Under the pieces are notes generated by a model, which saw only the letters and a program-made list of their open reading frames with translations, had not been told where the DNA came from and did no database searches. 64,000 bases of DNA from Lolium rigidum (lineage: Eukaryota > Streptophyta > Magnoliopsida > Poales > Poaceae): the NCBI RefSeq assembly GCF_022539505.1, contig NC_061511.1:34482620-34546619 (forward strand), written 5' to 3'. The position numbers were made by a program, and so were the translations under genes. This document shows, piece by piece, positions 1-11,615 of this stretch. Position 1 is the stretch's first letter. Every line of letters starts with the position of its first letter.

Positions 1-854
1 TGGACTATTACCACCACTAGTAATGCTAATTCTTCACATGTTGCTGCACCTCCTACTATCAATGGTAAAATAATTGGTGTTGGCAATGTTTCTACTTCTA
101 GTGCAAAGCGAACAAAACTGCCCGAAATTGCTAAAACCGCTGAAACCGCTTGTGATAAAACTGCTGAAATTTTTTCCAACCTTGGGAACAATGATCCCAT
201 TGCTGTAGCTCATAATGATTTAGATTTTGATGATTGCCACATCTCTGAAGTTATAAAGTTCTTACAAAAACTTGCTAAAAGTCCTAATGCTAGTGCTATA
301 AATTTAGCCTTTACAAAACATATTACAAATGCTCTCATAAAAGCTAGAGAAGAGAAACTAAAACTTGAAACTTCTATTCCTAGAAAGTTAGAAGATGGTT
401 GGGAGCCCATCATTAAAATGAAATTCAATGACTTTGAATGTAATGCTTTATGTGATCTTGGTGCAAGTATTTCGTTATGCCTAAAAAGATTTATGATATG
501 CTTGACTTGCCACCATTGAAGAATTGTTATTTGGATGTTAATCTTGCCGATAATGTTAAAAAGAAACCTTTGGGGAGGATTGATAATGTGCATATTACGG
601 TTAACAATAACCTTGTCCCCGTTGATTTTGTTGTCTTGGATATCGAATGCAATGCATCTTGTCCTATTGTGTTGGGAAGACCTTTTCTTCGAACCGTTGG
701 TGCTGTTATTGATATGAGGGAAGGTAATATTAAATATCAATTTCCTCTCAAGAAAGGTATGAAACACTTCCCTAGAAAGAGAATGAAGTTGCCTTTTGAT
801 TCTATTATTAGAACAAGCTATGATGTTGATGCTTCTACTCTCGATGTTACTTGA
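1..854 (+). pseudogene. Broken gag-protease ORF of the LTR element
   Basis: The frame is open from base 1 (start lies outside the window) and codes the C-terminal part of gag followed by a retropepsin-like domain. The protease motif reads D-L-G-A-S rather than the usual D-T/S-G-A. Compared with the intact copy at 19726-20788, one T is missing between 473 and 474, directly after this motif. Frame 1 therefore runs to a stop near 520, and the rest of the protease continues in frame 3 from 477 to the TGA at 852-854. Downstream motifs such as VLGRPFLRT remain readable. The protein would process gag in a virus-like particle if intact; this copy cannot make it in one frame. Confidence 0.85.
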
Positions 855-3337
855 TTTGCACTTTCTGCGCCTAGCTGAAAGGCGTTAAAGAAAAGCGCTT
901 ATGGAAGACAACCCATGTTTTTACTACAGTAATTTTTTGTTTTGTTGAGTCTTGGAAGTTGTTTACTACTGTAGCAACCTCTCCTTATCATGTTTTTGTG
1001 CCAAGTAAAGTTTCTATGTCAAGTTGATGTTATATTTGGGATCGCTGCGCAGAAACAGCATTGCTGTCTGTCACGAATCTGGGCACAGTCCTCTGTAGAA
1101 AATTCGAAAAAATCTGCCAATTTACGAGCGTGATCCTCAGATATGTACGCAACTTTCATTAGTTTTGAGTTTTTCCATTTGAGCAAGTCTGGTGCCAGCT
1201 TTAAATTCGTCTTCACGGACTGTTCTGTTTTTGACAGATTCTGCCTTTTATTTCGCATTGCCTCTTTTGCTATGTTGGATTTATTTCTTTGATCCATTAA
1301 TGTCCAGTAGCATTATGCAATGTCCAGAAGTGAAAATAATGATTGTGTCACCTCTGAATGAGTGAATTATTAATTGTGCACTAACCCTCTAATGAGTTTG
1401 CTTGAAGTTTGGTGTGAAGGAAGTTTTCAAGGGTCAAGAGAGGAGAATGATATACTATGATCAAGAGGAGTGAAAGCTCTAAGCTTGGGGATGCCCCGTG
1501 GTTCACCCCTGCATATTTTAAGAAGACTCAAGCGTCTAAGCTTGGGGATGCCCAAGGCATCCCCTTCTTCATCGACAACATCATCAGGTTCCTCCCCGAA
1601 ACTATATTTTTATTCAATCACATCTTGTGTTCTTTACTTGGAGCGTCGGTTTGTTTTTGTTTTTGTTTGAATAAAATGGATCCTAGCATTCACTTTGTGG
1701 GAGAGAGACACGCTCCGCTGTTGCATATGGACACATGTGTCCTTAGGCCTTACTCATAATGTTCAAGGCGAAGTTTCTTCTTCGTTAAATTGTTATATGG
1801 TTGGAATTGGAAAATGCTACATGTAGTAATTCTAAAATGTCTTGGATAATGTGATACTTGGCAATTGTTGTGCTCATGTTTAAGCTCTTGCATCATATAC
1901 TTTGCACCCATTAATGAAGAAGTACATAGAGCTTGCTAAAATTTGATTTGCATATTTGATCTCTCTAAGGTCTAGATAATATCTAGTATTGAGTTTTGAA
2001 CAACAAGGAAGACGGTGTAGAGTCTTATAATGTTTACAATATGTCTTTTATGTGAGTTTTGCTGCACTTGTTCATCCTTGAGTTTGCTTCAAATAACCTT
2101 GCTAGCCTAAACCTTGTATCGAGAGGGAATACTTCTCATGCATCCAAAATCCTTGAGCCAACCACTATGCCATTTGTGTCCACCATACCTACATACTACA
2201 TGGTATTTCTCCGCCATTCCAAAGTAAATTGCTTGAGTACTACCTTTAAAATTCCATCATTCACCTTTGCAATATATAGCTCATGCGACAAAATAGCCTT
2301 AAAAACTATCGTAGTATTGAATATGTACTTATGCACTTTATATTTTATTAAGTTGCTTGTTGTGCGATAACCATGCTTCGGGGAACGCCATCAACTATTG
2401 TTGAATATCATGTGAGTTGCTATGCATGTCCGTCTTGTCTGAAGGATCTATCATTTTAGTGGTTGGAGCATGCAAAATTGTTAGAGAAGAACATTGGGCC
2501 GCTAACTAAAGCCATGAATCATGGTTGAAGTTTCAGTTTTGGACATATATCCTCAATCTCATATGAGAATAATAATTGTTGCTACATGCTTATGCATTTA
2601 AGAGGAGTCCATTATCTGTTGTCCATGTTGTCCCGGTATGGATGTCTAAGTTGAGAATAATCAAAAGCGAGAAATCCAAAATGCGAGCTTTCTCCTTAGA
2701 CCTTTGTACGGGCGGCATGGAGGTACCCCTTTGTGACACTTGGTTGAAACATGGCATGCGAAGATCCGGTAGTCCAAGCTAAGTAGGACGAGGTGCGGGC
2801 ACTATTAGTATACTATGCATGAGGCTTGCAACTTGTAAGATATAATTTACATAACTCATATGCTTTATTACTACCGTTGACAAAATTGTTTCATGTTTTC
2901 AAAATAAAAGCTCTAGCACAAATACAGCAATCGATGCTTTCCTCTTTGAAGGACCATTCTTTTACTTTTATTGTTGAGTCGGTTTACCTATCTCCCTCCA
3001 CCTCAAGAAGCAAACACTTGTGTGAACTGTGCATTGATTCCTACATACTTGCATATTGCACTTGTTATATTACTTTATGTTGACAATATCCATGAGATAT
3101 ACATGTTATAAGTTGAAAGCAACCGCTGAAAACTTAATCTTCCTTTGTGTTGCTTCAATACCTTTACTTTGATTTATTGCTTTATGAGTTAACTCTTATG
3201 CAAGACTTATTGATGCTTGTCTTGAAGTACTATTCATGAAAAGTCTTTGCTTTATGATTCACTTGTTTACTCATGTCATTACCTTTGTTTTGATCGCTAC
3301 ATTCATTACATATGTTTACAAATAGTATGATCAAGAT
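1..3337 (+). mobile_element. Internal region of a Sabrina/WHAM-like non-autonomous LTR retrotransposon, 5' and 3' ends missing
   Basis: This is the gag-protease end and the roughly 2.5-kb non-coding 3' internal region of a Ty3/gypsy-like element. It is almost identical, in inverted orientation, to 17238-20580, with only a few one- or two-base indels and rare substitutions in the parts compared by eye. No reverse transcriptase, RNase H or integrase follows the protease stop at 854, so the element looks non-autonomous. It stops at the scaffold gap about 80 bases before the expected 3' LTR, judged from the second copy. The family assignment rests on remembered Triticeae repeats; the homology to the other copy is direct observation. 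Confidence 0.85.
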
Positions 3338-3437
3338 NNNNNNNNNNNNNNNNNNNNNNNNNNNNNNNNNNNNNNNNNNNNNNNNNNNNNNNNNNNNNNN
3401 NNNNNNNNNNNNNNNNNNNNNNNNNNNNNNNNNNNNN
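3338..3437. other. Scaffold gap (100 N)
   Basis: Exactly 100 N. The left side is a plus-strand internal region and the right side is an LTR in the opposite orientation, so the two sides do not belong to one simple element and the true gap length is unknown. Confidence 0.99.
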
Positions 3438-3832
3438 CGGTTTTAGGTCAGGGACCTTTATATAGGCGAAGAGGCGGCGTCAGAAGGTCAACGAGGCGAC
3501 GACACAACAGGGGCCGCGGGCCCCCCCTTGGCCGCGCCAGCCTGGTGTCTGGTGGGCCTGTGGCCCCCCTCTGGCCTCTCTCGGGTGTTCTGGAAGCTTC
3601 GGGTGAAAATAGGGTACTGGGCGTTGATTTCGTCCGATTCCGAGAATATTTCCTTACTAGGATTTCTGAAACCAAAAACAGCAGAAAACGAGAACCGGCA
3701 CTTCGGCATCTCGTCAATAGGTTAGTTCCGGAAAACGCATCAAAACGATATAAAGTATGAACAAAACATGTAGGTATTGTAATAAAACAAGCATGGAACA
3801 TCAGAAATTATAGATACGTTGGAGACGTATCA
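3438..3832 (-). mobile_element. Partial Sabrina/WHAM-like LTR
   Basis: Ends at 3832 with GGAGACGTATCA, the same terminus as the LTRs at 14618 and 17157, so the LTR starts at 3832 on the minus strand and runs into the gap. The sequence next to it (3833 on) lacks the polypurine tract that lies beside the 3' LTRs at 14619 and 17158. It is therefore a 5' LTR of a minus-strand element or a solo LTR. It is more diverged from the 13029 and 15571 LTRs than these are from each other. Confidence 0.8.
3456..3465 (-). promoter_or_regulatory. TATA box of the partial LTR
   Basis: On the minus strand this reads CTATATAAAGG, a strong plant TATA match lying roughly 370 bases into the LTR, as expected for the end of U3. 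The related LTRs at 14245 and 22465 carry weaker versions. Confidence 0.5.
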
Positions 3833-5881
3833 GCGACACTGTCGCCAGAGAGGAAGAGAGGATTAGGGTTCGAGGAGGCGACGCGATGGGGAGTGGAGTG
3901 AGCGACCGCTCGGGTCGGTTGGACCCGAGCTGGTCTAACCAAACCCACTGGGCCACCCTAACAGGTGGGCCCAGGAGCAAATTTGGTATTTCACAAATGC
4001 CAATTAAACCAGAAACTTTGAAATTTCATAGAAAATTATTTATAGCTCTAAAAAAATAATTAAAAATATGAAAATTGATCAGCATAAAATTCTCTACCTG
4101 AATAAAATATCAAAGGGAATTTTTGAAGACAACCTAGAATAAGTCTTAATTTGATGATTTAAATAATCATTTAAATCACACATATTATTTTCAATAATGA
4201 AAATAAGTCCATTAATGCTCTTGGACTATAAAAACACCTTGACAACATTTCAAGGTTGTATTTTACCCTAAATAGAGTATCCCTAAATTGTTCTTAGTAT
4301 TAACCTTCCACATAAAATAATAAAACACCGGAAAGGGGGGAACAACCCTAAAAGCTGAATCATGCATAATTGCTTCTTTAACCATTGCCCTTATCGGACA
4401 ATGATGCTATTTTTCAGCAACAGAGGACAAGGGTCAGTCCACACCATCCAACTGCAACACTTTGCAGTATTCAGGCAAGTTCATCGCTTGCTCATGTCAT
4501 TTGAGTATTTTTACCAAATTACTTGCCAAGTACTATGTTTATCACTATTGCATAAAAAGCAAAACCACTATTTTCATAATTATGAATATGACTATGTGGT
4601 GGGCAATGGAACCATGGATTGTGTTGATATGGTGGAGGTTCCATTGCAAGGGTTTATATCCATCTAGGATTAAACAAGAAATGTCGTCCAGTGATTCTTG
4701 TGCCGTATAACCAGTGTTTACCATAAGATCTGGAATGGGACGGAGTAGTCAAAAGTGTTTCCACCTCTCGTTCATCAACGGATGCTCATTACCGGGTGCA
4801 CATGATCTTGAGAGACATGATGCGGGGTGGGAACCCGTAGAAGTCCCAACGGGAATGAGGTCTATGATGGGTTGCAACTGCCGGCGTAGGAATGTATGGT
4901 AGAGCCCGGCATTGTCGTCGTGGTCGGGGCCCAGCCTTAATTGGCGTAAGTGAACCGGCGTGGACCCAGGGTCGGAGATTGCAACAAAGGGTGGGTGTTC
5001 GAGGTAGCGGAGGAACATGATTGACTAGGACCTTATACCGGGCCTCACACCAAAGGAAGTGTGGACGGGAAAGCTGCCCGATTGGCACCAAGGTTAAGAT
5101 CTCTTATGGGTAAAGTAACACACCTCTGCAGAGTGTAACGTATTGTGACCAGTCACTCCTTGTTCCGGGATTTGGAACTGCGAACGCTGCCGGAAAGGAA
5201 CTCCATGAAGTTCTAGTCAACCGGTGAAGGCTGACGGACATAGTTCTTCTGAATAAAAGTAACCTTTCGAAGAAATGATTATCAAAACCTGCATGGTATC
5301 AGACTTTCTGGTCTGGTACCGTAGTTAGTGCATTAAACACCTCTTTCCTATTATGAACTTGTTGAGTACGCTCGTACTCATACCACTCTTAAATCCCCTG
5401 CTTAGACTGTCTGAACCATCTGGAGGAGGACAACGACAACCCTGAAGGAGCCGATATCATCAGCTACGAAGAACCAGACCTCTCTGGAGGTGTTGAAGGT
5501 GTAGACTACCTGATAGTCTACGGAAACGGAGAGGGATCCGGAGGAAAACAATCTTAGACTCAGTAATAGTAGTAGTGGTACCGAGCAGTCCGAACTTCTA
5601 GTAATTAACTGCTCGCTGGAATAAATGTATAGTCTCGTGAGACATCTATATTGTAAGTTAAGTTGGGTTCGCCTCGAACCCAGGAGTATCCCTCTTAGGA
5701 CCCAAGAGGAGCTCCGAGATGATATGTACATATGGTTTGTAATAATGTATGAATGAGTTTTGAACCTGCTATGTTCTGTTGTACTACTCTGAGGGATGTA
5801 ATATTTGCGGATTGGTACTTCGCGAATGTTATATCAACGACTGGCATACTACAACATGCAGTGGTATGCAGGGTCACCACA
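3833..5881 (+). mobile_element. Probable LTR of an unidentified gypsy-type element, 5' end cut off
   Basis: Non-coding sequence with the texture of a long Triticeae LTR: an AT-rich start followed by a mixed region with short inverted motifs (GAGTACGCTCGTACTC near 5365). It ends in GGTCACCACA at 5881, which has the CA end of an LTR. No primer-binding site follows, so this would be a 3' or solo LTR. The left end is abutted by the LTR ending at 3832. No family was recognised, and the boundary at 5881 is inferred from the CA end only. Confidence 0.4.
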
Positions 5882-6338
5882 GAAAATATCAACACTCCAT
5901 TAGGACATATATTTTCCCTTGTTCTTTATAACATATAATAAACTATTGATCCTTTTTAACATATATTTAGGTATCAGGTTGTTTATTAGTACATATAAAA
6001 GGTCCACATGGGAAAAGCAATATCGAAAACTGTCATGTATTCACGTTGGTGTGGTGTCAAGTCGATCTACGGTTCTTATCATTGACATTATTGACGATGA
6101 TTGTTGTTTTAGTATGATGGTCCTTTGAGGCATTAGAACACTAACTTTTCATTTTTCTACTACAATAAGCTATACTACTACAAGGTTTGTCTGATTCCAG
6201 TGATGGAGGGAACATGACGACGGCATTTCTTCGGTTTGCGCCTTGTTGTCGCTGGGCGTGGTCCAATAACCTATCTCACTATCATTGACTTTTATTACTT
6301 TTTGGACTATGTGTTGATCTATTTTTTCGTAAAAATAG
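5882..6338. other. Unassigned intergenic DNA
   Basis: AT-rich sequence without a convincing coding frame or repeat structure. It ends at the TA target of the following MITE. Confidence 0.5.
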
Positions 6339-6340
6339 TA

Positions 6341-6424
6341 CTTCCTCCGTAAAAAAATAGGTGTCTCACGATATATCTGTATCTAGACAAAAGTGAGACA
6401 CCTATTTTTTTTCAATGGAGGGAG
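6341..6424. mobile_element. Stowaway-type MITE (Tc1/mariner)
   Basis: An 84-bp near-perfect hairpin. It starts CTTCCTCCGT and ends TGGAGGGAG, with inner arms AATAGGTGTCTCAC and GTGAGACACCTATT. TA dinucleotides at 6339-6340 and 6425-6426 are the expected target duplication. Terminal CTCCCTCCGT-like motifs are characteristic of grass Stowaway elements. It has no coding capacity. Confidence 0.93.
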
Positions 6425-6485
6425 TATTATGGTGTAACGTGGAGCCTGTGTAGCCGGATATGTATGATCCCGAGTTGGACTGTAG

Positions 6486-7475
6486 GAGTGGAGCCCTCAT
6501 CCCCCCCCCCCTTCTCGCTCTCCTCCCTCTACAGTACCTGAGCCCCGCTTCTCTCTCACCGGGCCTCTCCCTTCTCCTCTCCGCCGGAGTAGCCGGCCGG
6601 AGTTGGAGGGGAGATGGCGCCGGAGTAGCTAGGTGTAGTTTTAGGTTTAGTTTATGGTCCTCTATGGCGTATGGCGCTCATGCCGGGAGGGAAGTGGCAG
6701 ATCTCATCGGCCAGATCTGGCACTGCCTTGCTCCCCTTCTTTGCCTCGTCGAGCTTCGGTGGTCGGAGCCGGAGATGTGGTGGTGGAGGGAGGCGAAGAT
6801 CTCCATAAATAAGGTCGTTCTTCGCGGATCTGGTGGCCAGAGGTGCAGCGGCAGGCTCTTTCTTCTTCCTCGTCGTGGTGACAAGAGGGAGAAGTTGCTG
6901 CTTGCTGTCTCCAGATGGTCGTTGCATCTGCAGCAGCGAAGCTCGGTGGCTACTTCTCGGAGGATCTCCACGGCGCTATTGTCGCCGTACGGCCCGTACC
7001 CCATGGCTCAAAGGCAGCCCCTCCATCTTTGCGTGGAGGCGACAAATCATGGCCGCCCGCAGATCTTCTGGAGGATCTCCACGGCACCACTGTCGCCGTA
7101 TCTCACGGCCGAAGGGCGGCCCCTCCACCCTCGTGTGACGGCCACAAGCCGTCCTCGGGGCAACAACTACCTCCGTCAAGCGTTCTTGCTGACTCGGAGG
7201 ATCTACATGCTCGTTGGAGTTGGCTCCCACTTCTGCACCCCAAGTGGTCTCATCCCCGGCGGCGCGGAGGTTGACTCCGGCGAGCTTCGATGCGGTGAAG
7301 ACGGAGCTGGACCTGATCGCTTTTTTCAGTTTTATCTTGAGGTCCTCAATGCAATTTGTAAGGACTGGTTTGTAATTTTCTATTTTCTTCTGGCCTTATC
7401 TGTAAAATGTAACTCCACCGCTCAAGAAATGAAGCCCTAGGTCCTTCGGGACCCTTCCTGTTCAAGAAAAAAAAA
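6486..7475 (+). mobile_element. Non-autonomous poly(A) retroposon, copy 1
   Basis: A 990-bp element bounded by an exact 14-bp duplication, GAGTTGGACTGTAG, at 6472-6485 and 7476-7489, with an A-rich tail directly before the right duplication. This is the signature of LINE-type target-primed integration. The body is GC-rich with a C10 run near the 5' end and an internal imperfect duplication of about 100 bp (6958-7070 against 7071-7160). Head and tail segments match the inverted element at 7651-8771, so this is a family. A long open frame (6460-7440) runs through it but starts in flanking DNA and is not shared with the second copy, so it is not called coding. No reverse transcriptase is present. 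Confidence 0.85.
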
Positions 7476-7650
7476 GAGTTGGACTGTAGTCCTGTCGTGC
7501 TTGTCGCATATTACTCTGTTCGTTCATGTATGATTATTGTATAATCGGCGCTGGACATAATGTGCGATTAACTTCAGCGATCAGCAGCGACACGGATTTC
7601 CGTCGCTACGGTTCGGGGCTTCTGACGGAGGCGAGAGATGCTGGATTCTT

Positions 7651-8771
7651 TTTTTTTTTGAACTAGGTAGGGTTCGGAAGACCCTAAAAGCTGTTATTAT
7701 TAAACAAACGGTGGATACAAATTGCAGAAAAACCTCTACATTTCAGAGGAATTCTGGATAAGGAAGAAACTATTACAGAGAAGACCCTGAAAGAAAAGTG
7801 AAAACGCGATCAGGTCCTCGTCTCTCTGCACCGCAAAGGAGAATCGCCTCTGAGTTGCTTCGCCAGAGTACGAACGCTGGCGCCGGGGACGAACCGCTTG
7901 GTCTGGCATCGTGGTGGAAGCGGAAGCTCTTCCCCTTAGACTGCTTGGTCCTTGGGAAGTTAGATCGCCGGGAGAAGGGCCGCCCATCGGCCATAAGATG
8001 CAGGGGCAGGGCAGTGAAGCCGGCATATGTCCCCCGTTGGAGAGCTTCCCTGGACGAACGCCACATCAGCAACATCGTCGCCGAAGAAGACGCAGCTTCA
8101 AAGCACCTCTTGGGCAGCAGCTGGCTCCGATAGGCGCTGAGCGTCGCATCGGCAGCTTCTCCTTCCTCGCCACCACGGCAGGCCAGGGAGAAGCTGAGCC
8201 GATGGCTGTCCACCACCGCTCAAATCCAGCGCAGGTAAGACCTCCTGTATGCAGAGGAAGTGGCGGCGGCGTGAGTGCGCTCCTCCTCGCCTCCACGGCC
8301 GGCCAGGAGCTTCTCGACGACGCCGTTCACCGACGGGTGCACTCTTTCCCCCTCGCCGCCAAGGTCGCCCAGGAAAGTTTGTCGCCCATCGCTTCCGCAC
8401 AGCAACAGGTGGTGCTCCGCCGCTTCGTTATTGAAAGAAGCGTCAGCCCCTTCCATCCCTCTCCTCTCCGACCACCGGAGAAGAAGAAGAAGGAGACAAG
8501 ACCCTAGAACAGCCAAGATCCAGGCGGCCAGATCTCGACCTCCGCCTCCACTACTGGGCATAGAGCCCCCTACCGGCAAACTGCCGCTAAACCTAGCTAG
8601 ACTATCTACCCCGGCGCCTCCCCTCCGCCCATCTCCACCGGCAACGCCGGCGAGATGAGCTTTGGGTCGGCCCGGCGCCCTTGAGGAAACCCTCAGATAC
8701 TGTAGATGGGCGAGAGAGGGGAGGGGGGGAAATACATGTGAAGGGATGGAGCCCTTCCAACAGTACTCGTT
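7651..8771 (-). mobile_element. Non-autonomous poly(A) retroposon, copy 2 (inverted)
   Basis: A poly(T) run at 7651-7659 marks the 3' tail of a minus-strand element. The exact 13-bp duplication ATGCTGGATTCTT flanks it at 7638-7650 and 8772-8784. On the minus strand it shares the head features of copy 1 (GGGCTCCATCCC-like start, CTCTACAGTA box, a GCGCCGG...GTAG stretch) and the tail box GACCTGATCGC followed by a T-rich 3' end. At 1121 bp it is longer than copy 1. The two tails face each other across 175 bp. Each has its own target duplication, so these are two separate insertions. Confidence 0.85.
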
Positions 8772-8784
8772 ATGCTGGATTCTT

Positions 8785-10815
8785 CTCACAACTCTGACGA
8801 GGACGTGCGAGACGGATAGATGTCTGATTGTTCGGAGAGGCACGTTCAAAGATCGTCCAAGGCCGTCCTTGGTGCAATCTGGGTCGATGGTTTGGCGCAA
8901 ATTGCTGAAGAATTATGTGCTGCTCATGTAGAGGGAGGCATTCGATGTTGACGTGCAAAGGTTACGATTTACAGCAAGTAAACTCTGAAGTCTCAACTGC
9001 TACTCACTTACTAGCTGCTGTGTGCAAAGATTGCCTAAGACCGGTCTTTATTGATAAAGATGGCGCAAACTGCATTTCTCGACAAAGTGGGTTATAAAGT
9101 CTAAACTACTTGGCATGTTTTATTGTTGAACAAATTAAACACAATATGAATACCGTGCTCACATACACATTACACTCACCCATGAACGTGCCTATGCACA
9201 TTCTATCACATGAGCACCCTTGAGATACTGAGCCAACAAATCTTAATTAAGTGTCGACTAGGTTGCACAGAAGCCTCGTGTAGACGATGGACATATCTGT
9301 CTCCTTAATAAATCAGAAAATCAGGAGCACTTGTGTAAAGCCTAGAACTTAAACCTGAATGAGCATCGTCGCGCGAGGGTGCAAGATCTGGAGTTCGATG
9401 GCGTGTCCGGAGTGTTGCCCCGGTCTGACTCTTTCAACGATAATGGCTCTGCCTTTGGCAGGCTACCTTGGATGTCCGCAAAGCTGCTGGACAACGATGG
9501 AGTCGCATCGAGCTCGGGTGAAGAGGTGATATGTCCACCTTTCCTTGGGTGGCTGCTACGGTGGTGCCAGAGGCGAGTGACAGGCGTTCATGTTTTGTTC
9601 AAGGGTTTCTTCGGTTAGGATCGCAATTTTCTTTTCTGGCCGAGGGTCCCTTTTGCAAAAGTTAAGATTCTCCTATCCTTTCAGTTCTGTCATGTCGATG
9701 TTTATGTTGCTTATAACTTGATATTTATTTTAAAAATGAGAGACATAGTACCTCCAAAAAAATGATTGAGCAAGTTATAACTAAAAAGAATATATGTTAA
9801 ATTCAACAAGCAAAGCTACATGCACAACTCTGGCAGCAGCGAACCAAGCACCCTCCAACCAGGGGGCTTCCTAGGACTGCAGCACAACGACATGCCACTA
9901 CGAGCAACTCTAGAATATCTCGTAAATTGCGCGGAAACATAAAAATGACTGCTGGTTTATGATTGTGGACCGATGATTTGTACCGGATAGAAACCGTAAA
10001 AAGACACAAACCCTATTTATTTTTGCGGGAAACCTCAAATTGGCCTCCTGAACCTGCATATGTGCGGTACAAGGGGCTAGATTTCCCGTTTCCCAAAAAC
10101 ACCCGTATCACATGTGGGGAGAGAGGGACACTTCAGCCCTTGTTTTGCCGCCGCCGTCGATCTCCTCACTTCCATGTCATCCTTCCTCCATGCGCTGCCT
10201 TTCGTTACCATGGACTTCTCTGTCCCACCCGGTCATTCCCAAGCTCGCGTGGCCCCACTCGGCGCATCCCGTCGCGCTGGCATCTCCAACCACTAGGATG
10301 GAAGTGGCCCCGGCAGCGGGCACCGCTGCTGCATCAACACAAGCGACGGGGCAAGCACGTTGTCATGGAAGGAGCCTCTCCAAAGGTTGCATAATCTATG
10401 ATCACTTCCGCGCTAGGGTCCGGTCTTCCACCTCCGTTGTCGGCTCTCCAGTGGTTAAAACCGACTGGTAACATGCCACAGAAGACGAAGATGCCGGCGT
10501 ACGTACCACGGCCTCACCCTCCTCCACCAACAGATTTCACCCCTCTGGCGTTGAAGACCCCCTCCTTGACTGGCAATGATGGCAACACGATGCATGTGTT
10601 CAGCAAAGTTACGAATAGGTATGAATTACCCTAACTATCCGCTTATTTTTGTCTAATTAGATATGGATGCTTTGTTTGTTCGGTTTTCCATTGTCTGGCA
10701 TGGTTGCATTCCGTTCCTACTTCGTATGCGAATATGTTGGAGGAAAACAAGATTGACATGCAATGCGCCATTAGACAAATTTGATCAAGTATATTATGTC
10801 GAAGAGGTGAAATAG
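8785..10815. other. Unassigned region
   Basis: There are short open stretches, for example one joined across the copy 2 empty site, reading MLDSSHNSDED before a stop and then MSDCSERHVQRSSKAVLGA from 8820. None is long enough or recognisable. 9711-9721 and 9770-9781 form a small inverted repeat (TTATAACTTG/CAAGTTATAA). The stretch 10100-10640 is proline-rich in all frames and may be the decayed 5' end of the pseudogene that follows. Confidence 0.4.
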
Positions 10816-11615
10816 ATGGATGAGGTCACATTTGATGCTTCTCAAACAAATGAAAGATAAGAAAGATCCACGAATTACATGGAAGCTAAAGACATTGCGT
10901 TCGTGAAGGCATGTGAGAGTGTGTCACTAGATGCGGTGGTCGGGAATGATCAAACTAGAAAAAAGAAGGACAACTTTCATCTATCTTGCCACCGATGCCA
11001 AAACCATCAGCCCGCACAATGGTATCTCTCCAAGGCCGGTATGAGTGGGTTTTTAGAGCAAGTGATCAGGAATGCACTTCCTAGTAGATGCACTATTATT
11101 GGTGATTTCGTGAGTTTGTTTGGTCATTTGGTATCAAGTTTTTGCGCTATTGTTCACTACAAATATGCTCACTTTTGTCTTACCATTTTGTGAATGTAGG
11201 ATCTCATAGCACAAGAAATATGCAAATAGCCGCATCTAAAGGTAAAACATTTGTGCTTCAATATTGTTGGAAGTTTCTTGAACATAGTGAGAAGTGGATC
11301 TTGAGGGATCAAGAGGCTCCTCTACAAGGAAAGGAGCAAAAATTACTTCGGATGGCGAGGAGGAGGATGACGATGGACCAACACCGAAAGGAGTAATAAG
11401 CAAAGTTAGATCGGATGGAAGGAGGAGTTGCAGAAAAAGGCCGAGCACGAAAGGTTGAGGCAGAAGGACGATGAGATGATGAAGTCCAAACAAGCAATGT
11501 GAGCTCAACAATTGCAAGCCAAAAAGGAGTTAACCGAGAATAAGCAATGAGATAAGGCACCAAGGTGGCTTCAAATTAGAGAAGATAAGAGACAGACTTC
11601 GAGGAACTAAGTCGA
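10816..11615 (+). pseudogene. Decayed NAM-associated / SANT-like protein of the PIF/Harbinger accessory type
   Basis: Conceptual translation across several frames recovers pieces of the plant family annotated as 'No apical meristem-associated C-terminal domain' or GST-T3-like, which often accompanies PIF/Harbinger transposases. From 10879 the frame reads MEAKDIAFVKACESVSLDAV then VVGNDQT, the usual Myb/SANT-like start. A middle piece reads FLEQVIRNALPS. From about 11237 the pieces SKGKTFVLQYCWKFLEHSEK and DDDGPTPKG follow, then a charged tail KKAEHERLRQKDDEMMKSK near 11425. Stops and frameshifts separate the pieces, and a probable intron (gt near 11108 to the ag near 11199) is still visible. 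It cannot make a functional protein. The assignment is from motif memory. Confidence 0.65.

Noticed and set aside
1019..1297. 92-codon antisense frame (also 19283-19561)
   Set aside because: It is identical in both arms only because the arms are near-identical; antisense to the non-coding region of the element, with no recognisable domain.
2059..3083. Frames of 85-103 codons in the 3' internal region
   Set aside because: They are repeated in the inverted arm but have no domain, atypical composition, and are disrupted in the diverged copy at 20889-22101.
6460..7440. 326-codon open frame through retroposon copy 1
   Set aside because: It starts in flanking DNA, is not kept in the sibling element, and its GC-rich composition makes long chance frames likely.
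8220..8900. 226-codon minus-strand frame
   Set aside because: It runs out of retroposon copy 2 into flanking DNA and is not shared with copy 1.
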